Assembly: GCA_026992375.1 (NCBI GenBank)
Contig: JALXAF010000179.1
Coordinates: forward strand, 1-6,929
DNA from: Anaerolineae bacterium
Lineage (GTDB): Bacteria > Chloroflexota > Anaerolineae > J102
Reading direction: 5' to 3'
DNA: 6,929 bases
This document shows positions 6,317 to 6,929 of the stretch, in pieces (the first letter of the stretch is position 1; each line of letters begins with the position of its first letter). The notes under the pieces were generated by a model, which ran no database searches, was not told the origin of the DNA, and saw nothing but the letters and a program-made list of their open reading frames with translations. The position numbers and the translations under genes were made by a program.

Positions 6317-6497
6317 GATCCCCCCTCGCCTCGCCAATCGCTTCGCTCCTTTTCAGGGGAGGAAGCCACTGGTTTGCAGGGTGCTTTCTTCTAAAAGAGT
6401 GACATCCCGCCGCTTGCGATGGGGACGAGAGGGCGTTCTTCAGCAGGCGTAAAAAGGAAGTAGCTTTTAGTCGTTCGTTTGAGTGATGGACGCCCAC

Positions 6498-6532
6498 AAA
6501 AAAGCAGGAACGCCGGGTGTCGGCGCTCCTGC
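6498..6532 (-). terminator. Strong rho-independent terminator
   Basis: On the minus strand GCAGGAGCGCCG (6532-6521) pairs with CGGCGTTCCTGC (6515-6504) around ACACC: 12 bp, one of them G-U. Six Ts follow (6503-6498). It is the best terminator in the window and implies a transcript coming from its right, where there is no protein gene. Confidence 0.85.
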
Positions 6533-6676
6533 AGGAATAGCGACTGAGCACGCTAGCGCATTGCTTGAGATCCGTCCCCCGACAAATCTCTGATGGTTGT
6601 GCTCAAGTCGTCCGCAACGGGTGGTTGCGGTGTTCAGCCAGGGGCTCCGGAGATGGCAGGTTCCCCCTTCCCGCCA
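6498..6676 (-). ncRNA. Candidate structured noncoding RNA of about 178 nt, family not recognised
   Basis: Read on the minus strand this stretch folds into consecutive helices. H1: GGCGGG (6675-6670) with CCTGCC (6660-6655). H2: CCGCAAC (6630-6624) with GTTGCGG (6618-6612), loop CACCC. H3: an 11-bp helix, 6610-6599 with 6551-6541, with one bulged base. H3a, inside H3: GAGATTTGTC (6590-6581) with GACGGATCTC (6576-6567), a 10-bp hairpin closed by GGGG. H4: the terminator at 6532-6504. H1, H3a and H4 together contain four G-U wobbles that would be A-C mismatches in a plus-strand transcript, which fixes the direction. The 5' end is inferred from a weak -10-like TAAAAG (6688-6683). No gene follows on the minus strand for more than 1.2 kb, so a free-standing RNA is more likely than a riboswitch. 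I looked for hallmarks of RNase P RNA, tmRNA, SRP RNA, T-box and common riboswitches and saw none; 6S RNA matches only in size. Confidence 0.6.
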
Positions 6677-6682
6677 GCACTC

Positions 6683-6688
6683 CTTTTA
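6683..6688 (-). promoter_or_regulatory. Possible -10 element of the noncoding RNA
   Basis: TAAAAG on the minus strand (4 of 6 consensus), seven bases before the GGCGGG that opens helix H1. No good -35 hexamer is visible: TCTTCA at 6710-6705 matches only 3 of 6. The upstream 6700-6790 stretch is AT-rich, as often seen before strong RNA promoters. Confidence 0.25.
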
Positions 6689-6813
6689 CACCCTAGCCAA
6701 AAAATGAAGACGAAGATGTTGCGAAAAGGTTACGGGTAAAATAGGGGAAAATAAGGAGATTTTGAAATTTCTCTTTTATTTTGCATAATCTCGTCACTAT
6801 CTATCTTTAGTTT

Positions 6814-6860
6814 CCGCTAACAGCGGGCAAGCGAAGTCACCGCAAACCTCATATTGCGGT
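6814..6860. repeat. Two adjacent small inverted repeats
   Basis: CCGCT (6814-6818) with AGCGG (6822-6826), loop AAC; then ACCGCAA (6839-6845) with TTGCGGT (6854-6860), an 8-base loop. Neither is followed by a T-run on either strand, so they are not ordinary terminators. Role unknown. Confidence 0.35.
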
Positions 6861-6929
6861 TCTGAACTTTACAAAATGGATAGCTGAGGCTGGAAAAAGG
6901 GTCAAGGATGCCGCTTTTTGCGCCGATGC

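Larger units (their letters stand above)
6193..6929. other. Intergenic region after thrH, no convincing protein gene
   Basis: 737 bases. From left to right: a small hairpin with T-run (6224-6241), a hairpin GGGAT/ATCCC (6245-6259), a GC-rich hairpin/repeat block (6276-6326), a stretch to about 6497 in which I see nothing, the minus-strand RNA candidate (6498-6676), an AT-rich stretch, and two hairpins near 6814-6860. Open frames at 6219-6452 (plus) and 6294-6551 (minus) overlap repeats and hairpins and look like chance translation. The last bases, from an ATG at 6903-6915 onward, are too short to judge. Confidence 0.7.

Noticed and set aside
6219..6551. Two small open frames after thrH (77 and 85 codons)
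   Set aside because: They cross hairpins and the RNA terminator, and show no protein-like composition or Shine-Dalgarno sequence.
6498..6690. Assigning the RNA to the c-di-AMP (ydaO) riboswitch, cobalamin riboswitch, T-box or 6S RNA
   Set aside because: A GGGGGAACC stretch recalls part of the c-di-AMP aptamer, but the other conserved blocks are missing and no gene follows; 6S RNA should be one long interrupted hairpin, unlike the successive helices seen here.
6193..6929. tRNA, CRISPR array, attachment site or phage/IS genes
   Set aside because: No T-loop or CCA-type signature, no regularly spaced repeats, and no transposase or integrase motifs were seen on either strand.
6908..6929. Possible start of a new plus-strand gene at the right edge
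   Set aside because: Only about seven codons are inside the window, and the purine-rich stretch before it is too close to the ATG to be a clear ribosome site.

Overview
The window is bacterial, moderately GC-rich, and made of tightly packed metabolic genes followed by a repeat-rich, gene-poor right end. I cannot place the organism firmly. The short inverted intergenic repeats and the phosphotransacetylase-fused malic enzyme would fit a Chloroflexota-like bacterium, but that is a guess.

Layout. Bases 1-2086 (minus strand) hold a malic enzyme of the MaeB type with a C-terminal phosphotransacetylase-like domain; its 3' end runs off the left edge. Bases 2232-5218 (minus strand) hold four genes that overlap by 4 to 8 bases, read in the order 5218 to 2232: a LysE/RhtB-type amino-acid exporter, a GNAT acetyltransferase, a small two-helix membrane protein and an APH-fold small-molecule kinase. 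Bases 5219-5583 form the divergent intergenic region, with two kinds of repeat element, a 24-base near-perfect palindrome and a promoter candidate facing each way. Bases 5584-6192 (plus strand) encode a ThrH-type phosphoserine phosphatase/homoserine phosphotransferase. Bases 6193-6929 hold no convincing protein gene, but contain terminator-like hairpins for thrH and a strong candidate for a structured noncoding RNA of about 180 nt on the minus strand (about 6676 to 6498), ending in a textbook rho-independent terminator.

How they may work together. The four-gene cluster is almost certainly one translationally coupled operon: stops and starts overlap as ATGA (twice) and ATGCCTGA, and the downstream starts have little or no Shine-Dalgarno sequence. 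Exporter, acetyltransferase and kinase together suggest modification and export of a small amine or amino-acid-like compound; the substrate is unknown. The divergent thrH adds an amino-acid theme (serine and homoserine phosphate chemistry), since LysE/RhtB proteins include homoserine and threonine exporters and the APH fold includes a class of homoserine kinase. The malic enzyme probably has its own promoter and supplies pyruvate and reduced nicotinamide cofactor.

The most novel-looking item is the minus-strand RNA. Three of its helices contain G-U wobbles that would be A-C mismatches if the plus strand were transcribed, which supports both an RNA-level function and its direction.
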